A model generated the notes under the pieces. The model was not told where the DNA came from and did no database searches. It worked only from the letters and a program-made list of their open reading frames with translations. Both the position numbers and the translations under genes were made by a program. From an uncultured Dorea sp. (lineage in GTDB: Bacteria; Bacillota; Clostridia; Lachnospirales; Lachnospiraceae): 62,665 nt of DNA. Positions 17,986 through 25,568 of the stretch are shown here, one piece after another (position 1 is the stretch's first letter; each line of letters begins with the position of its first letter). The stretch covers positions 1 to 62,665 of the forward strand of contig CAJTZE010000016.1 of NCBI GenBank assembly GCA_910584265.1. Direction: 5' to 3'.

Positions 17986-19401
17986 ATGAAACGAAAGCGA
18001 ATACCTCTTGTGGCGGCAGGTATCCTTGCCGCCGGTTATCTCATCTGCTGCGCATTCGTGGATGAAGAACATATACTGCCCCGCACTTCAGTAAATGGAA
18101 TTAATATCAGCGGGATGGAGAGAGGGGAAGCCGTCAGCCTGCTGGAGCGTGATGCGGCTTCTCGTCAAGGCGCGGCAGTAATTCCTGTTCGTTTTGCAGA
18201 GAAAGAGTATCCAGTGGATGTGAGCGGCGCCGTGGAATGGGACTTTCGTTCTGTTGTAGAAGAACTTCAAAAGCCGGTGCAGGGTGCGTTTTTAACCAGA
18301 GGTTTTCTTCTGATCAAGTCTCTTCTGGCGGGGAATGTCAGAGAAGCGGCGCCGGTATTAAAGAATGAGGAAATGCTGGAGGAGGCAGTAGAGAGCAGCG
18401 GCTTTCCTAATGAAGGAACTACAATGCAGACAGATTACCGGGTGGAAGGGGACAATCTGGTTTTCACGATAGGGAAGGCAGGAGAAGAAGCAGACCTGGA
18501 CAGGCTGGAAGAGGAGCTGAAGGCAGCAGTTCAGGAAGGTGATTACACGGCGGTAGAATGTCCGGTCTCGGCCGGCAAAGTGAAGGATGCTGATCTTGAG
18601 CAGATTTATCAGGAGGTCTGCCGGGAACCGGAGAATGCAACGCTGGATCCTGCGGACAATTACCGGATCAAAGAACCTGTGCCGGGGGTGCAATTTGACC
18701 TGGAGAGTGCCCGCAAGGCCTTAGAGGGAGCGGAAGAAGGCAGTACGGTCACGATAGAGCTTATCCGGGAAGAGCCGGAGATTACCAAGGCAGATTTAGA
18801 AAAGCACCTGTTTGCAGATAAGCTTGCGTCTTATAATACCCGGGTAGGGGGATTGCAGAACCGCAAGGATAATATAAGGCTTGCGGTGGAAAAATGCAAT
18901 GGTGCAATTCTTTTGAGCGGCGATATTTTTTCTTATAACGATATGGTTGGAGAGCAGACTGCGGAAACGGGCTATAAGCTGGCTCCTGCCACGGCGGATG
19001 GCGGGGAGATCGTTCAGGCCTATGGCGGCGGAATCTGTCAGGTGTCATCCACCATTTTCGCGGCAGCGCTGTATGCTAATCTGGATATTGAAGAGAGATG
19101 GGAGCATGAATATGTTTCCAGCTATATTGCCGCAGGCATGGATGCGGCTGTGGCGTGGGATATTCTGGATTTTAAAATCCGTAATAATAAAGATTATCCG
19201 GTACGGATCGATATTACGTATGCAGGCGATATGCTGACAGTTGATATCTGGGGAACAAAAACCGAAGATTCTGTTGTAGAGATTGATACAGAAATAATGG
19301 ATAATTCCAGCGGGAAGCTCTGTGTACAGACTACGCGCAGGGTTTCTAATGGAGACCGGGTATTTGTAGAGCAGATTGCGGACAGTACATATATCAACTG
19401 A
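17986..19401 (+). CDS. VanW family protein with PG-binding-type N-terminal repeats
   Basis: 471 residues with an N-terminal membrane helix or signal anchor (IPLVAAGILAAGYLICCAFV) and an extracytoplasmic region. Two copies of a PG_binding_4-like module (about 35-130 and 130-250) are followed by a VanW domain (FSYNDMVGEQTAETGYKLAPA... YGGGICQVSSTIFAAAL, about 318-365). VanW proteins are envelope proteins first seen in vancomycin-resistance clusters; most, like this one, lie outside any van cluster and have no proven role in resistance. RBS AGGGAGA; no other van genes are nearby. Confidence 0.85.
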   Translation: MKRKRIPLVAAGILAAGYLICCAFVDEEHILPRTSVNGINISGMERGEAVSLLERDAASRQGAAVIPVRFAEKEYPVDVSGAVEWDFRSVVEELQKPVQGAFLTRGFLLIKSLLAGNVREAAPVLKNEEMLEEAVESSGFPNEGTTMQTDYRVEGDNLVFTIGKAGEEADLDRLEEELKAAVQEGDYTAVECPVSAGKVKDADLEQIYQEVCREPENATLDPADNYRIKEPVPGVQFDLESARKALEGAEEGSTVTIELIREEPEITKADLEKHLFADKLASYNTRVGGLQNRKDNIRLAVEKCNGAILLSGDIFSYNDMVGEQTAETGYKLAPATADGGEIVQAYGGGICQVSSTIFAAALYANLDIEERWEHEYVSSYIAAGMDAAVAWDILDFKIRNNKDYPVRIDITYAGDMLTVDIWGTKTEDSVVEIDTEIMDNSSGKLCVQTTRRVSNGDRVFVEQIADSTYIN

Positions 19402-19418
19402 GAAAAGGGGATAAAGTT

Positions 19419-20021
19419 ATGATGATAGAAATGATAGGGTATCTTGGTTCTATATTGGTGTTAATATCTATGCTGATGTCATCGGTAATCAAGCTGCGGG
19501 TGATCAATGCAATAGGCAGTGCAATTTTTACAGGATATGCATTGATTATCCACTCCTACCCTACCGCGCTGATGAATGCTTTTCTGGTGGTCATTAATAT
19601 ATATAACCTGATGAAGCTCAGCAAAAAGGACCAGAGCTATGACCTGATAGATGGGAAGGCTGATGACAGCTTATTAAATTATATTCTGGATTATTACGGC
19701 GGGGATATTAGGAAATATTTCCCTCAGTTTTCCCGGAAGCAGTCTTTGTCAGACAAGGCATATATTGTCTGCTGCAATGGAAATCCGGCAGGGGTGCTGC
19801 TGGGGAAAGAAGAAGAGAAAGGCGTGGTGGAAGTAGAGCTTGATTATTCGGTGCCGCTTTACCGCGACTGCTCTGTAGGAGCATATTTGTATTCAAAATT
19901 ACCGGAAATGGGGATCCATACCCTCATGTATTCACAGAGTGAACCAGAGATACATATGAATTATCTGGCGAAGATGGGATTTGTTAAGGAAAAAGATGCT
20001 TATGTGAAAAGGCTGGATTAA
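19419..20021 (+). CDS. YgjV-like membrane protein with GNAT-like C-terminal domain
   Basis: 200 residues. Three hydrophobic segments (about 4-22, 28-46, 48-66) match the small membrane domain of YgjV-like proteins. The C-terminal soluble part (about 105-200) ends SVGAYLYSKLPEMGIHTLMY...MNYLAKMGFVKEKDAY, which is laid out like the end of a GNAT acetyltransferase fold, though the acetyl-CoA loop is not clear. RBS AAAAGGGGAT. It lies 17 bases after the VanW-family gene and may be co-transcribed with it. Function unknown. Confidence 0.65.
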   Translation: MMIEMIGYLGSILVLISMLMSSVIKLRVINAIGSAIFTGYALIIHSYPTALMNAFLVVINIYNLMKLSKKDQSYDLIDGKADDSLLNYILDYYGGDIRKYFPQFSRKQSLSDKAYIVCCNGNPAGVLLGKEEEKGVVEVELDYSVPLYRDCSVGAYLYSKLPEMGIHTLMYSQSEPEIHMNYLAKMGFVKEKDAYVKRLD

Positions 20022-20058
20022 TGAATCAAGAGACAAGGGGCGGTGGAGCTGATGCTTT

Positions 20059-20511
20059 ATGGATAATCTGACGAAAGAACAGCGTCATAAGAATATGGCC
20101 AATATCAAGTCCCGGAATACATCCATCGAAGTGTGCCTTTGTAAGGCGCTGTGGGAAAAGGGATACCGGTACCGGAAGAACTACAAGAAGCTTCCGGGAA
20201 AGCCGGACATTGCCCTGACCAAGTATAAAATCGCGGTTTTCTGCGACAGCGAGTTTTTCCACGGGAAGGACTGGGAAGTGCTGAAGCCGAGGATTGAGGC
20301 GGGCAATAACGCTGAGTACTGGCTGAAAAAGATATCCCGGAATGTAGAGAGAGATGACGAGGTTAACAAGCAGCTTCTCTTTATGGGATGGACGGTGATA
20401 CGATTCTGGGGAAAAGATATTAAGAAGAATCCGGATGAGTGTGTAAGGGTAATTGAAGAAACGATATTCGGCATGTCAATACAGGAGGCTGAAACGGAGG
20501 AAGACTGGTGA
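20059..20511 (+). CDS. vsr: Very short patch repair endonuclease (Vsr)
   Basis: Nicks 5' of T in T:G mismatches that arise by deamination of 5-methylcytosine, starting repair back to C:G. At 150 residues it has normal length. The N-terminal LTKEQRHKNMANIKSRNTSIE is the Vsr hallmark; catalytic Asp is in KPDIALTKYKIAVFCDSEFFHG; the C-terminal part has NKQLLFMGWTVIRFWGKDIKKN. Linked to a C5-cytosine methyltransferase two genes downstream, as expected. Confidence 0.94.
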   Translation: MDNLTKEQRHKNMANIKSRNTSIEVCLCKALWEKGYRYRKNYKKLPGKPDIALTKYKIAVFCDSEFFHGKDWEVLKPRIEAGNNAEYWLKKISRNVERDDEVNKQLLFMGWTVIRFWGKDIKKNPDECVRVIEETIFGMSIQEAETEEDW

Positions 20512-20541
20512 ATGCCGGTCAGAGGATTGCAGGGGGTGGAA

Positions 20542-21270
20542 ATGGAGTCTATAAAGTTTACGAAGAAAGAATTAGAGTTGTGCTATCGGTTTGCGCAGAG
20601 AATGAAGGGCAATCATAACCGGGACATGATTATGGACCGTACTGACTGGGAGATATTCCGTGATGATTTCAGAGGGAAGCTGGGAGAAATTGCGCTGCGC
20701 AGCTATATTGTGGAGAAGTTTCCTTATGCGGCGATTGAAGGAGATATTGATTTTTCAGTGACACCGCAGGGGCAGTGGGATATAACAGACCTGCTGGTTA
20801 ATGGGCGGTATATTAATGTAAAGTCTGTAAAGCAGAGATCTAATTTCCTGATGATTGAGACCAAGAGATACAGGGAGAACGGAGAGTATTCCTATCAGAA
20901 TAATAACGGAGAGGATGTCAGGGTTGATGCCTATGTTCTTGTACGTGTTTTTGTAGAGCCGGATATGAATTGGGAAACGATGAATTATCTATGGACGGAA
21001 CAGATTATAAAAAATCACTGTATTTATGCTGAAATACTGGGCGGCATTTCCCATGAAGAATTCTGGGAGAAGAAGCACACAGCCTATAAAGGGATGAAAT
21101 GTACTTATCATAACCTAAAAGCGGTATGTAACGGAAACGGAGATAATCTTCCTGACAGGTTAAACGGCGGGGAAATGAAGAATGAGATTCTCCAGCAGGA
21201 TAATTATATCCTGTATAAAAATGAATTGACGTGTATATATGAGTTCTGTACAGAGATGCAGATAGATTAA
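20542..21270 (+). CDS. Putative type II restriction endonuclease (PD-(D/E)XK-like)
   Basis: 242 residues with no close family recognised. It lies between vsr and a C5-cytosine methyltransferase, the usual place of the restriction enzyme. GKLGEIALRSYI (about 43-54) could be the first helix with its Glu, and WDITDLLVNGRYINVKSVK (about 82-100) fits the Asp...x-V-K core of PD-(D/E)XK nucleases, with Asn in the usual Glu position. ATG 20512 touches the vsr stop, but ATG 20542 is preferred because GGGGGTGG lies just upstream. Function is inferred mainly from context. Confidence 0.65.
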   Translation: MESIKFTKKELELCYRFAQRMKGNHNRDMIMDRTDWEIFRDDFRGKLGEIALRSYIVEKFPYAAIEGDIDFSVTPQGQWDITDLLVNGRYINVKSVKQRSNFLMIETKRYRENGEYSYQNNNGEDVRVDAYVLVRVFVEPDMNWETMNYLWTEQIIKNHCIYAEILGGISHEEFWEKKHTAYKGMKCTYHNLKAVCNGNGDNLPDRLNGGEMKNEILQQDNYILYKNELTCIYEFCTEMQID

Positions 21271-21298
21271 GAAGTAAGCATTATTTTAAAAGGATGGA

Positions 21299-21345
21299 GC
21301 CATGCCGGCTGAAACAGCGTCTTATTGCGGCATGCCGCGGTTTGT
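21299..21345. repeat. Inverted repeat upstream of the methyltransferase
   Basis: CATGCCG at 21301-21307 and CGGCATG near 21329-21335 are perfect complements separated by about 21 bases. No T-run follows, so it is not an obvious terminator. It could be an operator for the methyltransferase gene or an RNA hairpin. Confidence 0.45.
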
Positions 21346-21384
21346 GTTAAACTACCGCTAGTGAAAAGAAAAGGAGTAATAGTT

Positions 21385-22392
21385 ATGTACACCATTGCGT
21401 CATTTTTTGCCGGTGTTGGAGGCATTGATCTGGGGTTTGAACAGACCGGAGGCTTTAAGACAATATATGCGAATGAATTTGACAGCTATGCCGGCGAGAC
21501 CTTTGAATTGAATTTTCCACAGCTTAAGGTTGATATGAGGGATGTCCATATCGTGCCGGAGCAGGCGGTGCCGGGGATGGATGTGATCATCGGGGGCTTT
21601 CCGTGTCAGGCATTTTCCATAGCCGGATACCGGAAAGGCTTTGAGGATGAGAAGGGAAGAGGAGAGCTGTTTTTCGAGCTGGTAAGGATGATGGAGGCGA
21701 AGCGTCCGAGAGCCGCCCTGTTTGAGAATGTGAAAAATCTTGTGGGGCATGATAATGGCAATACGTTCCGCGTGATCTGTGAGCAGCTTGATCTTTTGGG
21801 ATATCACTACTCATATCAGGTGCTGAATGCAATGGAATATGGAAACATGGCTCAGAACAGAGAGAGGATTTATATTGTTGCATTCCGGGATAAGAGTGAT
21901 TATGAGGATTTCCATTGGCCGGAGAAGATTCCGCTTACGAAGACGGTAAAGGATATCATTGATTTTGATGCAGAACAGGATGAGAAGTATTATTACACAG
22001 AAGGGAAATACAAAGGCGATATATACAGGCTTCTTGTGGAAGCTACGAAGTATGATGAGGAGAACAATCCTGCGATTTACCAGTGGAGAAGAAAATACGT
22101 AAGACAGAACAAGAGCGGGGTTGTGCCGACGCTTACGGCAAATCAGGGCGAAGGCGGGCACAATGTATGTATTGTAAAGACAAAGCATGGACTTCGGAAG
22201 ATGACGCCCAGGGAATGCTTTAACGCGCAGGGCTTTCCGGGGAATTTTAAACTGCCTGAAAAGCAGAGCGACGCAAGGCTGTACAAGCAGGCGGGGAACT
22301 CTGTGTGTGTTCCGGTGATCCGAAGGATAGCAGAAGCGATGAAGACGGCGATGGACACACAGACGGTAGAGAATCCGCAGGATGGTCTGTAA
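21385..22392 (+). CDS. DNA (cytosine-5)-methyltransferase
   Basis: Methylates C5 of cytosine in a specific DNA site using SAM; modification half of the restriction-modification unit. Conserved motifs appear in order: I (FFAGVGGIDLGFEQTG), IV with the catalytic Cys (GGFPCQAFSIAG), VI (ENVKNL), VIII (QNRERIYIVAF), a target-recognition region, IX (RKMTPRECFNAQGFP) and X (QAGNSVCVPVI). At 335 residues it is a compact enzyme. ATG 21385 has the RBS AAAAGGAG; an in-frame codon at 21325 lacks one. Target sequence cannot be read from the protein. Confidence 0.95.
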   Translation: MYTIASFFAGVGGIDLGFEQTGGFKTIYANEFDSYAGETFELNFPQLKVDMRDVHIVPEQAVPGMDVIIGGFPCQAFSIAGYRKGFEDEKGRGELFFELVRMMEAKRPRAALFENVKNLVGHDNGNTFRVICEQLDLLGYHYSYQVLNAMEYGNMAQNRERIYIVAFRDKSDYEDFHWPEKIPLTKTVKDIIDFDAEQDEKYYYTEGKYKGDIYRLLVEATKYDEENNPAIYQWRRKYVRQNKSGVVPTLTANQGEGGHNVCIVKTKHGLRKMTPRECFNAQGFPGNFKLPEKQSDARLYKQAGNSVCVPVIRRIAEAMKTAMDTQTVENPQDGL

Positions 22393-22402
22393 GGAATTTA
22401 TA

Positions 22403-22430
22403 TTGATAAACGTATGCTGATTTCTAGAAT
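22403..22430 (+). promoter_or_regulatory. Probable promoter of the TlpA-like operon
   Basis: TTGATA, 16 bases, TAGAAT, 37 bases before the lipoprotein start. Confidence 0.5.
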
Positions 22431-22467
22431 GAATGCATTATATAGAACGGAGAGGAGATATGCTGTT

Positions 22468-23049
22468 ATGGGGAAAAATAAAGTATTATGTATGCTGGTA
22501 CTGTTATGCATGACCGGCCTGCTTATTTTAGGCGGCTGCGGCTCTGAGCCGGATTCTTCGGCGGGGGAGACGGCACAGGAGAAAGAGGCTGAAAATTTGG
22601 GGGAGTTTTCCATGGAGGACATAGAGGGAAATATCTATACGCAGGAGATGTTTGCGGACTATGACCTGACAATGGTGAATGTGTTTGCTACTTGGTGTTC
22701 GCCCTGCATCAGGGAAATGCCGGATTTGGAGAAGCTGAGAAATGATATGGCTTCTCAGGGAGTGAACGTGACAGGGATTGTTCTGGATGCCGTTACGGAT
22801 TCGGGAAGTATTGACGAGGACGCGGTAGAGAATGCGAAGCTTCTGGCGGAGAAAGCCGGCGTAACCTATCCATTTCTTATACCAGACGAAGGGCAGCTGA
22901 ACGGCAGGCTTTCCGGTATCAATGCTGTTCCGGAGACGTTTTTTGTAGATCGAGAGGGGAATATTACGGGTGAAACTTATATTGGAAGTCATGAACTGGA
23001 GGACTGGAAAGCGATTGTAGAAGAAGAACTGAAGGGAGCGGTGAAATGA
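22468..23049 (+). CDS. TlpA/ResA-like thioredoxin-fold lipoprotein
   Basis: Membrane-attached extracytoplasmic thiol-disulfide reductase. The signal peptide ends in the lipobox LILGGC; the thioredoxin domain carries the active site WCSPC (about residues 75-79) and the cis-Pro region GINAVPETFFVDREGNI. The start ATG 22468 follows GGAGAGGAGAT; an in-frame ATG at 22414 would put extra residues before the signal peptide. It overlaps the next small gene by 4 bases (ATGA) and is followed by a polyferredoxin, so the three probably form one electron-transfer unit. Confidence 0.9.
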   Translation: MGKNKVLCMLVLLCMTGLLILGGCGSEPDSSAGETAQEKEAENLGEFSMEDIEGNIYTQEMFADYDLTMVNVFATWCSPCIREMPDLEKLRNDMASQGVNVTGIVLDAVTDSGSIDEDAVENAKLLAEKAGVTYPFLIPDEGQLNGRLSGINAVPETFFVDREGNITGETYIGSHELEDWKAIVEEELKGAVK

Positions 23050-23195
23050 GACGCTTAAGCCGTGCTCCCCGGCTTGGAATCTTGTGTGCTTTTATCGGAC
23101 TTCTGATGATGGGCTTTGGAATTTGCCGCGGGGAGATGGCTGTAGTTTTGGAAAAGGCTGTGAATATCTGTATGGAGTGTATTGGAATTGGATAA
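23046..23195 (+). CDS. Small membrane protein of the CD1871A CXXC type
   Basis: 49 residues starting at the ATG that overlaps the lipoprotein stop. It has one hydrophobic segment (LGILCAFIGLLMMGFGIC), then GEMAVVLEKAVNICMECIGIG, with the terminal CxxC motif. The pattern GE..VL.KA..IC.ECIGIG matches the CD1871A family of small CXXC proteins in Clostridia. The gene overlaps both neighbours' reading regions and is probably co-translated. Its role is unknown; a redox relay or metal handling is plausible from context. Confidence 0.82.
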   Translation: MRRLSRAPRLGILCAFIGLLMMGFGICRGEMAVVLEKAVNICMECIGIG

Positions 23196-23205
23196 AAGAA
23201 GGGGT

Positions 23206-24027
23206 ATGAATGAATGGAAGCGGCATAGGCTGCAGGCTCTTTGGGCGCTGCTTACAAACAGCTATCTGGCAGGCTTTGTTCATGGGAAAATATACAGAGG
23301 CAGGCTGAAGAATTTCTGCGTGCCCGGGTTGAATTGCTATTCCTGTCCGGGAGCGGCGGGAGCCTGTCCGATTGGGGCCATGCAGGCGGTCATCGGGAAC
23401 TGGAATTTTAAATTTGCATTTTATGTGTCAGGTTTTCTTGTGTTTACGGGTGCGTTGATTGGAAGGTTTGTGTGCGGCTGGCTGTGTCCATTCGGATTGC
23501 TCCAAGATATTCTTCATAAAATTCCGTTTCCCCGGAAAATCGGAAGCTTTCGTGGAGATAAGCTGCTTAGGAAGCTGAAATACTTGATTTTGGCAGTTTT
23601 TGTTATTTTGCTGCCTATGTTTGCTGTGGACGTGCTCGGACAGGGGGCACCTTATTTCTGCAAGCTGATCTGCCCGGCAGGTACGCTGGAGGGAGGAATC
23701 CCGCTGGTACTCTTGAATCGATCTATGCGCAGCGCCCTTGGCTGGCTGTATATATGGAAAAATGCAGTGCTGCTTGTGACGATTATTCTGTCGGTCTTGA
23801 TATACCGCCCTTTCTGCAAGTACATATGCCCGCTGGGAGCAGTATATTCAGTGTTCAATCCTATATCGGTGTTTGGTTACCGGCTGGATAGGGATAAATG
23901 CATCGGATGCAGAACCTGTGCAAAGGTTTGTAAGATGCAGGTAAATCCTGTGGAAAATGTGAATCACCCGGAATGCATCCGATGCGGGGCATGTAAGAAG
24001 GTCTGCCCGGTAAAAGCAATTAAATAG
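23206..24027 (+). CDS. 4Fe-4S polyferredoxin membrane protein (NapH/YccM-like)
   Basis: 273 residues with about four or five membrane helices. Two CxxxxxC(P)-type loops sit between helices (CGWLCPFGLLQD and CKYICPLGAVYS; also CKLICPAGTLEG). Two C-terminal 4Fe-4S clusters follow (CIGCRTCAKVC and CIRCGACKKVC). Such proteins move electrons across or to the membrane, here probably to the TlpA-like protein. ATG 23206 is preferred, with AAGAAGGGG close upstream; in-frame TTG codons lie at 23182 and 23188. Ends the trio. Confidence 0.88.
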   Translation: MNEWKRHRLQALWALLTNSYLAGFVHGKIYRGRLKNFCVPGLNCYSCPGAAGACPIGAMQAVIGNWNFKFAFYVSGFLVFTGALIGRFVCGWLCPFGLLQDILHKIPFPRKIGSFRGDKLLRKLKYLILAVFVILLPMFAVDVLGQGAPYFCKLICPAGTLEGGIPLVLLNRSMRSALGWLYIWKNAVLLVTIILSVLIYRPFCKYICPLGAVYSVFNPISVFGYRLDRDKCIGCRTCAKVCKMQVNPVENVNHPECIRCGACKKVCPVKAIK

Positions 24028-24038
24028 AGGATAAATAA

Positions 24039-24076
24039 AAAGGATGCCCTGCCGTCTGGCGGTGCACCCTTTAAAA
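24039..24076 (+). terminator. Hairpin terminator after the redox trio
   Basis: Imperfect 15-base arms at 24039-24053 and 24058-24072 (AAAGGATGCCCTGCC / GGCGGTGCACCCTTT), loop GTCT; the following T-run is short. Confidence 0.6.
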
Positions 24077-24431
24077 ATCTATGTAAATGGAATTGTTTTT
24101 AGTCGAAGTCCAGCAACCATACTTACTATCCGGTAGAGCACAACTGCTGTCTTCATTTGATATATTTACTATATCAGAGAAATATGAATGGAATATGTCA
24201 GGGTGTTAAAATCTTTGTAAAATATCTTAAGAAAACCTGAACATTTTCTGTGGCGGATTTTTATGACCTTCCAGATGTCGATGGCTGAGAAGGCAGTTAA
24301 GGATTTCGCCAATGACTGGAAAGCTGTTTATGGAGATGCGGCAATGGCGGGGTGGTAAAATGAAGTGCGGATGATTACAGATTTAAGTGCCATTGAGAGC
24401 ATATTCCCGTTTATAATGCTTAATTATGGAG
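24077..24431. other. Gene-poor stretch
   Basis: No supported gene. It contains a small palindrome TGATATA/TATATCA (24158-24176). A 31-codon open frame at 24263-24358 (MTFQMSMAEKAVKDFANDW...) has no clear RBS and could be a remnant of a lost gene. Confidence 0.4.
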
Positions 24432-24478
24432 AAATCCCGGAATACATTGATATTTCAATGTTTTCCGGGATTTGTTTT
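24432..24478 (+). terminator. Strong hairpin terminator
   Basis: AAATCCCGGAA and TTCCGGGATTT outer arms with inner ACATTGA/TCAATGT, followed by TGTTTTATTT. It separates whatever lies upstream from the PTS operon promoter region. Confidence 0.75.
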
Positions 24479-24518
24479 ATTTCATGAAAATCATACTAAG
24501 CCAATTGCACCGGTCAAT

Positions 24519-24556
24519 AATTTATTTACATCTGCAATTGCAAATGTAAATAAATT
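24519..24556. promoter_or_regulatory. 38-bp near-perfect palindrome, candidate operator of the PTS operon
   Basis: Outer arms AATTTATTTACAT and ATGTAAATAAATT flank the central self-complementary TGCAATTGCA; only one base pair (C532/A543) breaks the symmetry. The centre lies about 50 bases upstream of the -35 box. The right half contains ATTGCAAATGT (24537-24547), repeated at 24597-24607 within the promoter. A SorC-family regulator encoded at the end of the operon is the natural candidate to bind it. Confidence 0.6.
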
Positions 24557-24586
24557 TCATATTAAAGAAATATGATGCAAAACCCA

Positions 24587-24615
24587 TTGTCAATCGATTG
24601 CAAATGTGTTATAAT
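24587..24615 (+). promoter_or_regulatory. Sigma-A promoter of the PTS/aldolase operon with overlapping operator core CAATCGATTG
   Basis: TTGTCA, 17-base spacer, TATAAT. The perfect palindrome CAATCGATTG (24591-24600) overlaps the -35 box and spacer, and a copy of ATTGCAAATGT (24597-24607) fills the rest of the spacer. The same ten-base palindrome occurs upstream of nagB at 36512. Confidence 0.85.
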
Positions 24616-24660
24616 ACCACTAAAGAGAAATAAATACACATTTTTAAAGGAGGGAATGAT

Positions 24661-25539
24661 ATGATTATTAACATGGGGACACTTCTTGGAAAAGCAAAGA
24701 AGGAGCGCTATGGAGTAGCCGCGCCGAATGTTTGGAGCTTTAATACAGTTAAGGCGGCCTATGAGGCGGCGCAGGAATTAAAGGCTCCGGTTATTCTGGA
24801 TGCCGCAGGAGTACATAAGCTGGAGGAGACCTGCGATGCGGTGCGCTTTTATGAGAAGAAGTTCCCGGAGGTGACAGCAGCGCTGAACCTGGATCATGGA
24901 GGAGCTTATGAAGAGGTTATTCGAGCCGTCAGACTTGGGTTTAGTTCCGTTATGGTGGACCGGTCTGAGCTTCCCTTTGAAGAAAATGTAAGAGAAGTTA
25001 CAGAAATTGTTAAGATTGCCCATGCGTTGAATGTGTCTGTGGAAGCGGAGCTTGGACATGTGGGACAGGGCTGCGAATACGAGCAGACCAGAGAAGCCGG
25101 GCTGACGAATAAGGACGAGGCTGTGGAATATGTAAGAAGGACAGGGGCAGACTGCCTGGCGGTGTCGGTAGGAACGTCGCATGGTCCATACAAGGGGACG
25201 CCGAAGCTGGATTTCGAGCTGCTGGCGGCGCTGGATAAGCTGGTGGAAATTCCGCTGGTACTTCACGGAGGATCCGGGACAGGCGATGAGAACCTTGCGA
25301 AAGCAGTGCAGACAGGAATCCAGAAAGTAAATCTGTGTACGGATCTGAGTACGGCCGGATTGGAGGCTATGAAGGCATATCTTGGGGTGGATTATGACAG
25401 CATGGCTAAGAAAAATGAATTAGGAGAATTTGGAAATCCCTCCGTCAATATGTGGGACGGAGATATTGCGGCCGCGGAGGGATATAAGCAGAAGCTTATG
25501 CATTATATGAAGCTGTTTGGCAGTGCAGGAAGAGATTGA
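24661..25539 (+). CDS. Class II ketose-bisphosphate aldolase (FbaA/GatY-like)
   Basis: Zinc-dependent aldolase cleaving a ketose-1,6-bisphosphate (fructose or tagatose type) to DHAP and glyceraldehyde-3-phosphate. Visible are LNLDHGGAYEE with a zinc His, VMVDRSELPFEENV, the second His in EAELGHVGQG, and the phosphate-binding HGGSGTGDENL with GIQKVNLCTDL. Length 292 is typical. It leads an operon with a zinc dehydrogenase and PTS components, so it probably handles the phosphorylated product of the imported sugar or polyol. RBS AAGGAGGG. Confidence 0.9.
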   Translation: MIINMGTLLGKAKKERYGVAAPNVWSFNTVKAAYEAAQELKAPVILDAAGVHKLEETCDAVRFYEKKFPEVTAALNLDHGGAYEEVIRAVRLGFSSVMVDRSELPFEENVREVTEIVKIAHALNVSVEAELGHVGQGCEYEQTREAGLTNKDEAVEYVRRTGADCLAVSVGTSHGPYKGTPKLDFELLAALDKLVEIPLVLHGGSGTGDENLAKAVQTGIQKVNLCTDLSTAGLEAMKAYLGVDYDSMAKKNELGEFGNPSVNMWDGDIAAAEGYKQKLMHYMKLFGSAGRD

Positions 25540-25568
25540 GAATTCATATGAGAAAGAGGTGAGAGGGT

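Noticed and set aside
17986..19401. VanW as evidence of vancomycin resistance
   Set aside because: No vanH, vanA/B ligase, vanX or regulator genes are nearby; VanW-domain proteins are common in clostridia outside van clusters.
24263..24358. 31-codon ORF (MTFQMSMAEKAV...) in the gap before the PTS operon
   Set aside because: No ribosome site and no recognisable family; kept only as a possible remnant.
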